The notes under the pieces: model-generated
What the model was told of the DNA's origin: nothing
The model's database searches: none
Seen by the model: only the letters and a program-made list of their open reading frames with translations
NCBI GenBank assembly: GCA_964474285.1
Contig: CAYYSD010000117.1
Location: forward strand, 1-9,843
From: JACRBT01 sp964474285
Lineage (GTDB): Bacteria > Chloroflexota > Dehalococcoidia > Tepidiformales > Tepidiformaceae
DNA length: 9,843 bases
Direction of reading: 5' to 3'
Shown: positions 1-6,087 of the stretch, in pieces
Layout of the letters: every line of letters starts with the position of its first letter
Numbering within the stretch: the first letter of the stretch is position 1
Made by a program: the position numbers and the translations under genes

Positions 1-551
1 GGTTGTGTGGACTGGACCCGGCGGAGGGGATGCTGGCGCAGGCAGCGAGCAGAGCAGATATCGAGTGGGTTCTCGGCGACCTTTCCACAGTGCAGTTCCA
101 CGGAGAGTTCGACCTGGTCGTGATGACGGGCCACGCGTTCCAGGTGCTGCTTGAGGACGACGAGATTCGGGCCGCGCTGTCGGCGATCCGTTCGGCGCTC
201 AGGGACGGTGGGCGATTCGCCTTCGAGACGCGCAACCCGCTCGTCCGGGCATGGGAGAGGTGGACGCCGGACCGGGTCGTGGAAGCGGCGTTTGATGGAA
301 CGACTGTCCGCATGACGCACCAGGTCGATGCCGTCGAGGGCGAGCTGATCAGCTTTCGGTCGTTCTATTCGAGCCCTCTCTGGGTTGGACAGAGGGTGAG
401 CCTTTCGACGCTGAGGTTCGTGGATGCGGGCCAGCTGACGAGATTCCTGGCGGATGCGGGGTTGGCGATCGAGCGGCAGTTCGGGGACTGGCGGGGAGAG
501 CCACTTTCGGACGGGAGCCCTGAGGTCATCACAATCGCTCGTCGTGGCTGA
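1..551 (+). CDS. Class I SAM-dependent methyltransferase, C-terminal part (5' truncated by window edge)
   Basis: About 182 residues are visible and the reading frame runs in from the left edge, so the N-terminus and the glycine-rich SAM motif I are missing. What is left reads as the second half of a Rossmann-fold methyltransferase. It has a GLDPAEGML segment, where the acidic residue at the end of strand beta-2 binds the SAM ribose. This is followed by a GDL turn (visible residues ~25-27), then FDLVVMTGHAFQVL as strand beta-4, and a C-terminal strand pair ending GDWRGEPLSDGSPEVITIARR. That ending is common in UbiE/MenG-like and generic Methyltransf_11/25 proteins. The substrate cannot be told from the sequence. 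The first visible codon is TTG, but it lies inside the fold and is not a real start. A 7-base inverted repeat overlaps the stop codon. Confidence 0.8.
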   Translation, partial: LCGLDPAEGMLAQAASRADIEWVLGDLSTVQFHGEFDLVVMTGHAFQVLLEDDEIRAALSAIRSALRDGGRFAFETRNPLVRAWERWTPDRVVEAAFDGTTVRMTHQVDAVEGELISFRSFYSSPLWVGQRVSLSTLRFVDAGQLTRFLADAGLAIERQFGDWRGEPLSDGSPEVITIARRG

Positions 552-565
552 ACGGGGCCCCCGTT
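551..565 (+). terminator. Possible weak hairpin at the methyltransferase stop codon
   Basis: AACGGGG (551-557), one C, then CCCCGTT (559-565) form a perfect inverted repeat overlapping the TGA stop. As RNA it would give about 6 GC-rich pairs around a 3-base loop. No U-run follows, so intrinsic termination is doubtful. It may only slow polymerase or be chance. Confidence 0.25.
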
Positions 566-610
566 CGATAGACAGCCGAGGGCAGAAACGTGGATTCGAA
601 AGCTGGCCGA

Positions 611-619
611 TGCTACAGT
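611..619 (+). promoter_or_regulatory. Candidate extended -10 promoter upstream of the PccB-like gene
   Basis: TGC-TACAGT fits an extended -10 element (TGn followed by TAnnnT). A poor -35 match (TGGATT, 591-596) lies 17 bases upstream. Transcription would start near 626 and leave a leader of about 108 bases before the ATG at 734. The same TGC-TAnnnT pattern lies upstream of two other genes in this window. No experimental support. Confidence 0.35.
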
Positions 620-733
620 GCGGTGCTGGCGAACCTTTCGCGTTCCCCCGGCGCACCGGAGAGGTGGCCGGGTTCTCTTTTCGCCAACGATCCCTCGCCG
701 GGTCTGCCGCGCGAACCCCGGAGATGCCCACCC

Positions 734-2281
734 ATGGCCGAACAGCTCACCACCCAGCAGAAGCTGGATCAGCTCCTCCAGATGAAAGCGACTTATGCCC
801 TGGGCGGGGGCGAAAGGCGCATCGAAGCGCAGCACGCGCGCGGCAAGCTAACCGCTCGCGAACGCATCCACCTTCTCATGGACCCGGGCTCCTTCGACGA
901 AATCGATCCGCTCGTGCGGCCTCGCGGGGCGGCGGCGGCGGACAGCCCGGAAGCTGTGGTCACCGGCTGGGGCAAGGTCGATGGGCGGCCGGTGTTCGTG
1001 TTCTCCTACGACTTCACGATCGTCGGCGGTTCGCTGAGCGAAGCGGTGGCGGAGAAGATCTTGAAGGTGATGGACCTTGCGATGACAACCGGCGCGCCGG
1101 TGGTCGGCATCATCGATTCGGGCGGGGCACGCATCCAGGACGGGCCGGAGAGCCTGCGCGGTTTCGGCGAGATCTTCGCGATGAATACGCTGGCGAGCGG
1201 CGTGGTCCCGCAGATCAGCGTCAGCATGGGCCCTTCGGCGGGCGGCGGCGCCTATAGCCCGGCGCTTACGGACTTCATCTTCATGACCGAAGGCACCGGG
1301 CAGATGTACATCACGGGGCCGGACGTCATCCAGACGGTGACCGGCGAGGAAGTGACGCACGACGAGCTGGGCGGCGCGATCGCTCACGCTTCGCGATCGG
1401 GCGTGGCGCACTTTGCCGTGGCGGGAGAGGAAGAGACGCTGGCGGAGGTGCGGCGGTTGCTTTCGTTCCTGCCGTCCAACAACGCCGAGGACCCGCCGCT
1501 CCTGCAATCCGGCGATGAGATGGACCGGGAGGAACCGGACCTGCTGAGCATCGTGCCCTCCGAGCCGAACCGGCCCTACGACGTGCGCGACGTGGTCCAC
1601 CGGGTGGTCGATGACGGCGACTTCATGGAAGTGCACGAACTGTTCGCGCCCAACATTGTCGTCGGTTTCGGGCGGATGGGAGGGCGGACCGTGGGGTTCG
1701 TCTGCAACCAGCCGATGCAGCTCGCCGGGTCGCTCGACATCAATGCGGCGCGGAAGTCGGCGCGGTTCGTTCGATTCTGCGACGCGTTCAACATCCCGAT
1801 CGTGACGTTCGTGGACACACCCGGGTTCTTGCCGGGCACGGCGCAGGAATTCGGCGGCATCATCACCCACGGGGCGAAGCTGCTCTATGCCTATAGCGAA
1901 GCGACAGTGCCGAAGGTGGCGGTGATCCTGCGGAAGTCATATGGAGGGGCGTACCTGGTGATGTCCAGCAAGCACCTCCGTGGCGACATGAACTTCGCCT
2001 GGCCGACGGCGGAAGTCGCGGTGATCGGACCGGACGCAGCAGCGAACGTGGTGTACCGCGACGAGATCCAGGCCGCCCCAGACCCGGAGGCGCGCCGCAA
2101 AGAGCTGATCGACGAGTACCGCGCGAAGTTCGCGAGCCCGTACATCCTCGCCGGGCGCGGCTTTATCGATGACGTCATCGATCCGCGGCACACGCGCATG
2201 AAGATCATCCGCGCGCTCGAGATGCTTCAGAACAAGGCGGACCGGAACCCGCCGAAGAAGCACGGCAACATCCCGCTCTAG
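734..2281 (+). CDS. Acyl-CoA carboxylase / transcarboxylase carboxyltransferase subunit (PccB / 12S family)
   Basis: This 515-residue cytosolic protein has the usual length for the PccB/AccD5/12S family. These enzymes move CO2 between carboxybiotin and an acyl-CoA such as propionyl-CoA or acetyl-CoA. Two crotonase-like halves are visible. The N-half starts with the family opening GGGERRIEAQHARGKLTARER (residues 24-44) and has the oxyanion loop SAGGGAYSPALTDFIFM (168-184). The C-half has DTPGFLPGTAQEFGGII (361-377), KSYGGAYLVMSSKHL (401-415) and the closing KKHGNIPL. The residue after GGAY, which is Asp in propionyl-CoA carboxylases, is Leu408 here. This points away from strict propionyl-CoA carboxylase and resembles the 12S transcarboxylase or methylmalonyl-CoA decarboxylase. 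ATG 734 is preferred because the in-frame extension back to GTG 590 shows no family similarity, and CGGAG (719-723) precedes the ATG. The partner biotin carrier and PycB-like gene lie at 6780-8791. The exact acyl-CoA substrate is uncertain. Confidence 0.93.
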   Translation: MAEQLTTQQKLDQLLQMKATYALGGGERRIEAQHARGKLTARERIHLLMDPGSFDEIDPLVRPRGAAAADSPEAVVTGWGKVDGRPVFVFSYDFTIVGGSLSEAVAEKILKVMDLAMTTGAPVVGIIDSGGARIQDGPESLRGFGEIFAMNTLASGVVPQISVSMGPSAGGGAYSPALTDFIFMTEGTGQMYITGPDVIQTVTGEEVTHDELGGAIAHASRSGVAHFAVAGEEETLAEVRRLLSFLPSNNAEDPPLLQSGDEMDREEPDLLSIVPSEPNRPYDVRDVVHRVVDDGDFMEVHELFAPNIVVGFGRMGGRTVGFVCNQPMQLAGSLDINAARKSARFVRFCDAFNIPIVTFVDTPGFLPGTAQEFGGIITHGAKLLYAYSEATVPKVAVILRKSYGGAYLVMSSKHLRGDMNFAWPTAEVAVIGPDAAANVVYRDEIQAAPDPEARRKELIDEYRAKFASPYILAGRGFIDDVIDPRHTRMKIIRALEMLQNKADRNPPKKHGNIPL

Positions 2282-2294
2282 GACCGCCCCCGGC

Positions 2295-2303
2295 GGGAGG
2301 AGG
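2295..2303 (+). promoter_or_regulatory. Strong Shine-Dalgarno site for the Eis-like gene
   Basis: GGGAGGAGG lies 5 bases before ATG 2309. It is the best ribosome binding site in the window and fixes this start. Only 27 bases separate the two genes, so the acetyltransferase is probably translated from the PccB-like transcript. Confidence 0.7.
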
Positions 2304-2308
2304 CAGCC

Positions 2309-3532
2309 ATGGCGTTCGAGATTCGACCAGTGACGGCGGGCGAGTACGAAGCCTTCGTGCGCGCCCACTCGCTCAACTTCAACCGGGACTTCGAACCGGA
2401 GAGTGTGGCGACCAGGCTGGACTACACGGAACTGGATCGCACACTGGCCACCTTCGACGGGCCGGAGATTGTCGGGACGGCCGCGGCCTTCAGCCACGAG
2501 TTGACCGTTCCCGGCGGCGCGGCGATCAAGGCAGGGGGAGTATCGGCCGTGACGGTGGCTGCGAGCCATCGCCGGAAGGGCATCCTGACGAGCGTGATGC
2601 GGCGCCAGCTCGAGGACATCCGGGACCGGGGAGAGCTGGCGGCGTCGCTGTGGGCCTCGGAGAGCGGAATCTACGGACGATTTGGATACGGGATGGCGGC
2701 GGAGTCCCACAATTTCACCATTGACCGCGCACACGCCGGGCTCAGCCATGGCGTTGAGGCAAGCGGCCGTGTGAGGCTGATCCAGGTCGAGGAAGCGGCG
2801 GAGCTCCTGCCGGTGGTCTTCGAAAAGGAGCGGGCGCGCCGCCCCGGCTTTGTTTCGCGGTCCGAGGGCTGGTGGAAGCAACGGGTCTTCGGCGATCCGC
2901 CGGCCTGGCGCGGAGGGTTCACGGCGCAGCGGATCGCGGTCTACGAAGAGGGCGGAACGCCCCTCGGAACGGTGCGCTACCGGGCAAAGGGAGAGTGGCA
3001 GGAGGGACTGCCCGATGGGAAGCTCCACGTGATCGAGCTGATCGCGCTCACGCCGGCGGCGTATGGAGCTCTGTGGGCACATGTGCTCGGCGTTGACCTT
3101 ATGTCCACCATTGAGGCGGGCGAGCGCCCGGGAAACGAAGGGCTGCCGTGGATGCTGGCAGACCCGCGCCGGTTGATGGTGCGGCCTCGGGACGGCCTGT
3201 GGGTGCGAATCGTCGACGTTCCCGGGGCACTGACCGCGCGGACCTATCGGCGCGACGGGAGGATGGTGCTGGATATCGCGGACGCCTTTTGTCCGTGGGC
3301 GAGCGGCAGGTTCGAACTCGATGTCTCGGGCGGTCGCGCAACCAGCAAACCGGCGACGGCCACGCCCGACGTGTCAATGAGCATCGGCGAACTGGGCGCG
3401 CTCTATCTCGGCGGGGTACGGCCACGGGCACTGGCGACGGCGGGCCGGTTGCACGGAGAGGAGGGCGCGATCGAGCGTCTCGACGCGATGTTCGTTGGCG
3501 AGATCACTCCGTGGTGCGCAGAAATTTTCTGA
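2309..3532 (+). CDS. Eis-like GNAT N-acetyltransferase with SCP2-like C-terminal domain
   Basis: This 407-residue protein matches the size and layout of the Eis family (M. tuberculosis Eis is 402 residues). These are acetyl-CoA-dependent N-acetyltransferases that modify amines on aminoglycosides, peptides or proteins. Residues 1-140 form the first GNAT domain, with the CoA pyrophosphate loop VTVAASHRRKGIL (81-93). ESGIYGRFGYG (118-128) holds Tyr127, equivalent to the general acid Tyr126 of Eis. Residues ~155-285 would be the second GNAT-like region and ~295-400 the sterol-carrier-like domain. The chain ends in Phe407; in Eis the C-terminal carboxylate of the last Phe acts as general base. All the catalytic hallmarks are therefore present and the enzyme is probably active. 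It sits in an apparent operon behind the carboxyltransferase, which gives no clear hint of substrate. Whether it gives drug resistance cannot be inferred; most environmental homologues are uncharacterised. Confidence 0.88.
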   Translation: MAFEIRPVTAGEYEAFVRAHSLNFNRDFEPESVATRLDYTELDRTLATFDGPEIVGTAAAFSHELTVPGGAAIKAGGVSAVTVAASHRRKGILTSVMRRQLEDIRDRGELAASLWASESGIYGRFGYGMAAESHNFTIDRAHAGLSHGVEASGRVRLIQVEEAAELLPVVFEKERARRPGFVSRSEGWWKQRVFGDPPAWRGGFTAQRIAVYEEGGTPLGTVRYRAKGEWQEGLPDGKLHVIELIALTPAAYGALWAHVLGVDLMSTIEAGERPGNEGLPWMLADPRRLMVRPRDGLWVRIVDVPGALTARTYRRDGRMVLDIADAFCPWASGRFELDVSGGRATSKPATATPDVSMSIGELGALYLGGVRPRALATAGRLHGEEGAIERLDAMFVGEITPWCAEIF

Positions 3533-3556
3533 TCGATGGGTTGGGGCGCGAACCTG

Positions 3557-3562
3557 TAGAAT
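3557..3562 (+). promoter_or_regulatory. Candidate -10 element for a leaderless peroxiredoxin transcript
   Basis: TAGAAT (5 of 6 to TATAAT) ends 7 bases before ATG 3570, with TG directly in front of it. Transcription would begin at or next to the A of the ATG. No Shine-Dalgarno sequence is visible. No convincing -35 hexamer was found at the right distance. Confidence 0.4.
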
Positions 3563-3569
3563 CGGCGGC

Positions 3570-4040
3570 ATGAGTATCGAAGTCGGTCAACCTGCCCCAC
3601 CGTTCAAGCTTCGCAACAAGGCCAGGGAGGAAGTCACGAACGAATCCTTCCCCGGCAAGAACATCGTCCTCGCCTTCTATCCGCTGGCCTTCACCGGCGG
3701 CTGCACCAACGAGATGCAGGCGTTCCGGGACCAGAACTACCTGTTCGAAGAAGCGAACGCGCAGGTGCTGGGCGTGAGCTGCGATTCGTGGGCCTCGGCC
3801 GGTGAATTCGAGGAGAAGCTGGTGACCGGGTTCCCGCTGGTGAGCGATTTCCCGAAGAACCAGGCCGGGCGCGACTACGGGACGTTCAATGAGCAGTTCG
3901 GCACGAACTCGCGGACGACGGTGGTCATCGACGCGCAGGGGATCGTGCGGGGTGTGTATTCCGAAGGGCGCGATTTCGCGTCGCATCCGGGAAAGGCGCT
4001 CGAAATCCTCGCCGAGGTGAACGGGACGAGCCAGGGCTAA
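3570..4040 (+). CDS. Peroxiredoxin, AhpE/BCP-like
   Basis: This 156-residue thiol peroxidase has the thioredoxin fold and reduces H2O2 or organic hydroperoxides in the cytosol. The active site PLAFTGGC gives the PxxxTxxC signature with Pro38, Thr42 and peroxidatic Cys45. The catalytic Arg is likely Arg115 in NSRTTVVID. FNEQFGTNSR and FYPLAFTGG are close in style to mycobacterial AhpE, including its one-domain length. Position 50, where many BCP-type enzymes keep the resolving cysteine, is Gln. The only other cysteine is Cys71 in GVSCDSW. It therefore either works as a 1-Cys enzyme using mycothiol/bacillithiol or a mycoredoxin-like reductant, or uses Cys71 as resolving cysteine. The start at 3570 is preferred over upstream in-frame codons because the family begins at MSIEVGQPAPPF. 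It is likely transcribed on its own, given the -10-like element just before the ATG. Confidence 0.92.
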   Translation: MSIEVGQPAPPFKLRNKAREEVTNESFPGKNIVLAFYPLAFTGGCTNEMQAFRDQNYLFEEANAQVLGVSCDSWASAGEFEEKLVTGFPLVSDFPKNQAGRDYGTFNEQFGTNSRTTVVIDAQGIVRGVYSEGRDFASHPGKALEILAEVNGTSQG

Positions 4041-4080
4041 GCGCCTTGCTCATCGACTGAACAGCAGGGACACTCCGGCA

Positions 4081-4767
4081 GTGACCAACTCGTCGCCGCC
4101 CGCAAGTCCGCGCTTCATTGTTCCTATCACGGCTGTTTTCACCGGAGCGCTGATCGTCTCGAACATCGTGGCGGTGAAGATCAGCGACTTCGGCGGACAC
4201 TACCTCGACAGCGCGAACATCGTCTTCCCAATCAGCTACATTTTTGGCGACATCCTCACAGAGGTGTATGGCTTCCGGACGGCGCGACGCGTGATCTGGT
4301 CGGCGTTCTTTGCGAACGCCCTTTGCGTGCTGGCGATTGTCGGGGCCGGTGAACTGCCCGCAGCGCCGTTTTGGAGCGACCAGGCCTCGTATGACGCGAT
4401 CCTGGGACAGACGTGGCGAATCGTGGCAGCGAGCTTCGTGGCGTTCCTTGCGGGGGAGTTCGCGAACAGCGTGGCGCTGGCCCGGCTGAAAGTGGCCACG
4501 AACGGGCGATACCTCTGGCTGCGAACCATCAGTTCGACACTGGTGGGCGAAGGGCTGGACACGGTGCTGTTTGTGCTCATCGCGTTCACCGGGACAGGCA
4601 TCCCGAACCTGCACGTGCTCATCTGGGAGACGTGGGTGTTCAAGGTCGGTTTCGAAGTGCTGGCGACCCCGTTCACCTATGGCGTCGTGACGGCGCTCAA
4701 GCGGTGGGAGGGCCTCGACGCTTACGACAGGGGGATCGACTTCAATCCGGTGGCTGTCTGGGAATGA
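4081..4767 (+). CDS. yhhQ: Queuosine precursor transporter (YhhQ / QPTR, DUF165 family)
   Basis: This is a 228-residue inner-membrane protein with about six predicted hydrophobic segments, near residues 12-34, 43-60, 71-92, 112-135, 150-170 and 180-205. Family hallmarks are PISYIFGDILTEVYGF (50-65), LRTISSTLVGEGLDT (147-161) and the K-x-G-F-E-V-L-A-T-P-F-TY run (188-200). E. coli YhhQ imports the 7-deazaguanine precursors preQ0 and preQ1 used to make queuosine in tRNA. The start is GTG 4081, with a weak AGGGA (4066-4070) about ten bases upstream; no better ATG lies near the first membrane segment. The preQ0 reductase gene follows 37 bases downstream on the same strand, which strongly supports a queuosine role. 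Which of preQ0, preQ1 or queuine is imported cannot be read from the sequence. The downstream reductase argues that preQ0 at least is relevant. Confidence 0.93.
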   Translation: MTNSSPPASPRFIVPITAVFTGALIVSNIVAVKISDFGGHYLDSANIVFPISYIFGDILTEVYGFRTARRVIWSAFFANALCVLAIVGAGELPAAPFWSDQASYDAILGQTWRIVAASFVAFLAGEFANSVALARLKVATNGRYLWLRTISSTLVGEGLDTVLFVLIAFTGTGIPNLHVLIWETWVFKVGFEVLATPFTYGVVTALKRWEGLDAYDRGIDFNPVAVWE

Positions 4768-4804
4768 TGTTGCGTTGAAGTGCGGGTGGTACGAACCTGC
4801 TCGC

Positions 4805-5182
4805 ATGTCCGACAACACTTTTCGTACCGACGGCACCATCGATTCGTTCCCCAATGACTACGCACAGCGCGACTATTCGGTCACCTTCGTGGCACACGAA
4901 TTCACGAGCGTGTGCCCGATGACGGGGCAGCCTGATTTCGGGAAGCTGCGCATCACATATGTCCCAGACCAGCGCTGCATCGAGCTTCGGAGCTTCAAGT
5001 TCTACCTGTTTACCTACCGCAACGAAGGTGTGTTCTATGAGAACGTCGTCAACCACATCTGTGACGACATCGTGCAGGCGGTTGCGCCGCGAAGCGTGAC
5101 GGTTGAAGGGGAATTCAACATCCGGGGAGGCATTGGCGCGGTGGTGACGGCCAGGTGGGAACGTGGGAGCGACGTGGCGTGA
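4805..5182 (+). CDS. queF: NADPH-dependent 7-cyano-7-deazaguanine (preQ0) reductase, unimodular QueF
   Basis: This 125-residue protein belongs to the short (YkvM-like, type I) QueF subfamily of the tunneling fold. It reduces the nitrile of preQ0 to the amine of preQ1 with two NADPH. Visible active-site parts are FTSVCPMTGQPDFG (33-46), with nucleophile Cys37 (thioimide formation) and Asp44. The QueF signature ELRSFKFYLFTYRNEG (60-75) is next, and FYENVVNHICDDIV (77-90) provides the substrate-side Glu79. A Tyr stands at position 78, where B. subtilis QueF has His (FHE); this FYE form is seen in other unimodular QueFs. ATG 4805 is chosen over TTG 4775 because the extra ten residues do not look conserved. 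No clear Shine-Dalgarno sequence precedes it, and a TACGAA hexamer (4790-4795) ends 9 bases before the ATG. No queC, queD, queE or tgt is present nearby. Confidence 0.95.
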   Translation: MSDNTFRTDGTIDSFPNDYAQRDYSVTFVAHEFTSVCPMTGQPDFGKLRITYVPDQRCIELRSFKFYLFTYRNEGVFYENVVNHICDDIVQAVAPRSVTVEGEFNIRGGIGAVVTARWERGSDVA

Positions 5183-5207
5183 CCCGAACCGTGCGCGGTC
5201 CTAGACT
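5180..5207 (+). promoter_or_regulatory. Candidate sigma-70-like promoter for the YjeF_N gene
   Basis: GTGACC (5180-5185, 4 of 6 to TTGACA) and TAGACT (5202-5207, 4 of 6 to TATAAT) are 16 bases apart. The start point would be near 5214, with a leader of about 42 bases. The -35 element overlaps the queF stop codon. Confidence 0.4.
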
Positions 5208-5231
5208 CGACTACCGGCCGGCGCCCCGGGT

Positions 5232-5243
5232 GGCGCATGCGCC
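5232..5243. repeat. 12-bp perfect palindrome in the leader of the YjeF_N gene
   Basis: GGCGCATGCGCC is a perfect palindrome one base before the GAGGAGA ribosome binding site (5244-5250) of the next gene. It could be an operator half or a small RNA stem, but GC-rich palindromes this short also occur by chance in such genomes. Confidence 0.3.
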
Positions 5244-5255
5244 GAGGAGACAGGC

Positions 5256-6032
5256 ATGACCATCAAGGCAGACCCGGGCGGGTTCCCTCAGCGCAAGCTT
5301 TCAGAGGTGCCCTCGGTGACGGGGGCCCAGATGCGCGAAATCCAGCGGGCGGCGCAGGAAGACTTCGGGCTCGACATCCTGCAGATCACAGAGAACGGCG
5401 GCCGGGCGGCAGCGATGCTGGCGCTGGCGATGCTCGGGGGACGCGGAAGGGGCCAGCGAATCGTGGTGCTGGCCGGCGGGGGGAACAAGGGTGCGACGGG
5501 CCTCTGCGCGGCGCGGCATCTCGTGAACTACGGCTTCCTGGTCGAGCCGGTGCTCGGGGAGATGGAGACGGAGCTTTCGTTCTTCGCGCGGCGGCAATGG
5601 CTGGTGTTGAAGGAAGCGGGCATTGTCGAGCCCCACGACCTGGAGACAAGCGAGATCACCGTGGAAGAGCACCTCAGCCGGGCGGACCTGGTGATTGACG
5701 CGCTCGTTGGGTATGGGTTGGAAGGTCCGCCGATGGGCATCACGGCGGCGGTGACGGAGCTTGCCGTCCAATCCCGCCGTCCGATCCTTGCCCTCGACCT
5801 GCCGACAGGCGTCAACTCCACGACGGGCGACGTGAGCAGCCCTGCGGTGCGAGCGATCACAACGCTGGCGATGGACCTGCCCAAGGTTGGGACGCTCCAC
5901 GTGCAGTGCAAGTCCTTCGTGGGGGAGATGTTCCTGTGCGACCTCGGGCTGCCACGCAGGGTCCACGAGCAGCTGGGCTTCAATGTGGGCAGCGTGTTTT
6001 CGGAGGGGCCGATCGTACGGTTGAGGCGGTGA
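5256..6032 (+). CDS. Stand-alone YjeF_N-domain protein, NAD(P)H-hydrate epimerase-like with variant active-site loop
   Basis: This 258-residue protein has one YjeF_N Rossmann-like domain and no C-terminal kinase (NnrD) domain, unlike the usual bacterial fusion. NnrE epimerises the R and S forms of hydrated NAD(P)H so that the dehydratase can repair both. Family landmarks are ITENGGR (44-50, usually MENAGR), VVLAGGGNKGATGLCAARHL (70-89), VIDALVGYGLEG (146-157) with the likely catalytic Asp148, and LALDLPTGVNSTTG (178-191). The signature loop normally reads NNGGDG, with an Asn and Asp that help hold K+ and substrate. Here it is N77-K78-G79-A80-T81-G82, so the second Asn and the Asp are replaced. 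The fold is clear but the epimerase activity is less so. GAGGAGA stands 5 bases before ATG 5256 and fixes the start. The ~20-residue N-terminal lead has no recognised motif. Confidence 0.85.
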   Translation: MTIKADPGGFPQRKLSEVPSVTGAQMREIQRAAQEDFGLDILQITENGGRAAAMLALAMLGGRGRGQRIVVLAGGGNKGATGLCAARHLVNYGFLVEPVLGEMETELSFFARRQWLVLKEAGIVEPHDLETSEITVEEHLSRADLVIDALVGYGLEGPPMGITAAVTELAVQSRRPILALDLPTGVNSTTGDVSSPAVRAITTLAMDLPKVGTLHVQCKSFVGEMFLCDLGLPRRVHEQLGFNVGSVFSEGPIVRLRR

Positions 6033-6035
6033 GGA

Positions 6036-6085
6036 GCGTGATGAGTGATGAGTTCTAAGTGCTCAGGCCTCATCACTGATCACTC
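6036..6085. terminator. Imperfect inverted repeat between convergent genes, possible bidirectional terminator
   Basis: The left arm GCGTGATGAGTGATGAG (6036-6052) pairs with CTCATCACTGATCACTC (6069-6085): 9 pairs, one mismatch, 5 pairs, then one mismatch and a final C-C clash or end fraying, around a 16-base loop. It lies exactly between the YjeF_N stop (6032) and the adenosyltransferase stop (6088), as expected for a shared terminator. No clear U-tract follows on either strand. The left arm is also a direct repeat of GTGATGA. Confidence 0.5.
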
Positions 6086-6087
6086 TC

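Noticed and set aside
590..733. 48-residue N-terminal extension of the PccB-like protein from GTG 590
   Set aside because: The extra residues are Pro/Arg/Ser-rich with no family match, and the conserved family start begins at ATG 734 behind a ribosome binding site.
848..1870. Long open frame of 340 codons antisense to the PccB-like gene
   Set aside because: Its translation is Arg/His/Asp-rich without domain motifs, and the plus strand carries an unmistakable PccB-family protein. Long antisense frames are expected at this G+C.
1937..3082. Antisense open frame of 381 codons
   Set aside because: It crosses the junction of two well-supported plus-strand genes and shows no recognisable motif.
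3519..3531. Inverted repeat CAGAAA-T-TTTCTG at the acetyltransferase stop codon
   Set aside because: Only 6 bp, A/T-rich, with no loop of workable size and no U-run after it; probably chance around the codons for the C-terminal Phe.
4041..4080. Possible preQ1 riboswitch upstream of the queuosine transporter
   Set aside because: Only 40 bases separate the genes, and I see no preQ1-I style hairpin with an A-rich tail.
3549..4799. Shared CGAACCTG before the peroxiredoxin (3549-3556) and queF (4792-4799) starts
   Set aside because: The distance to the ATG differs (13 versus 5 bases) and nothing else is shared, so a common regulatory site is not supported.
3925..4854. Antisense open frame of 309 codons
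   Set aside because: It spans the ends of the peroxiredoxin, all of yhhQ and the start of queF; composition is typical of a shadow frame.
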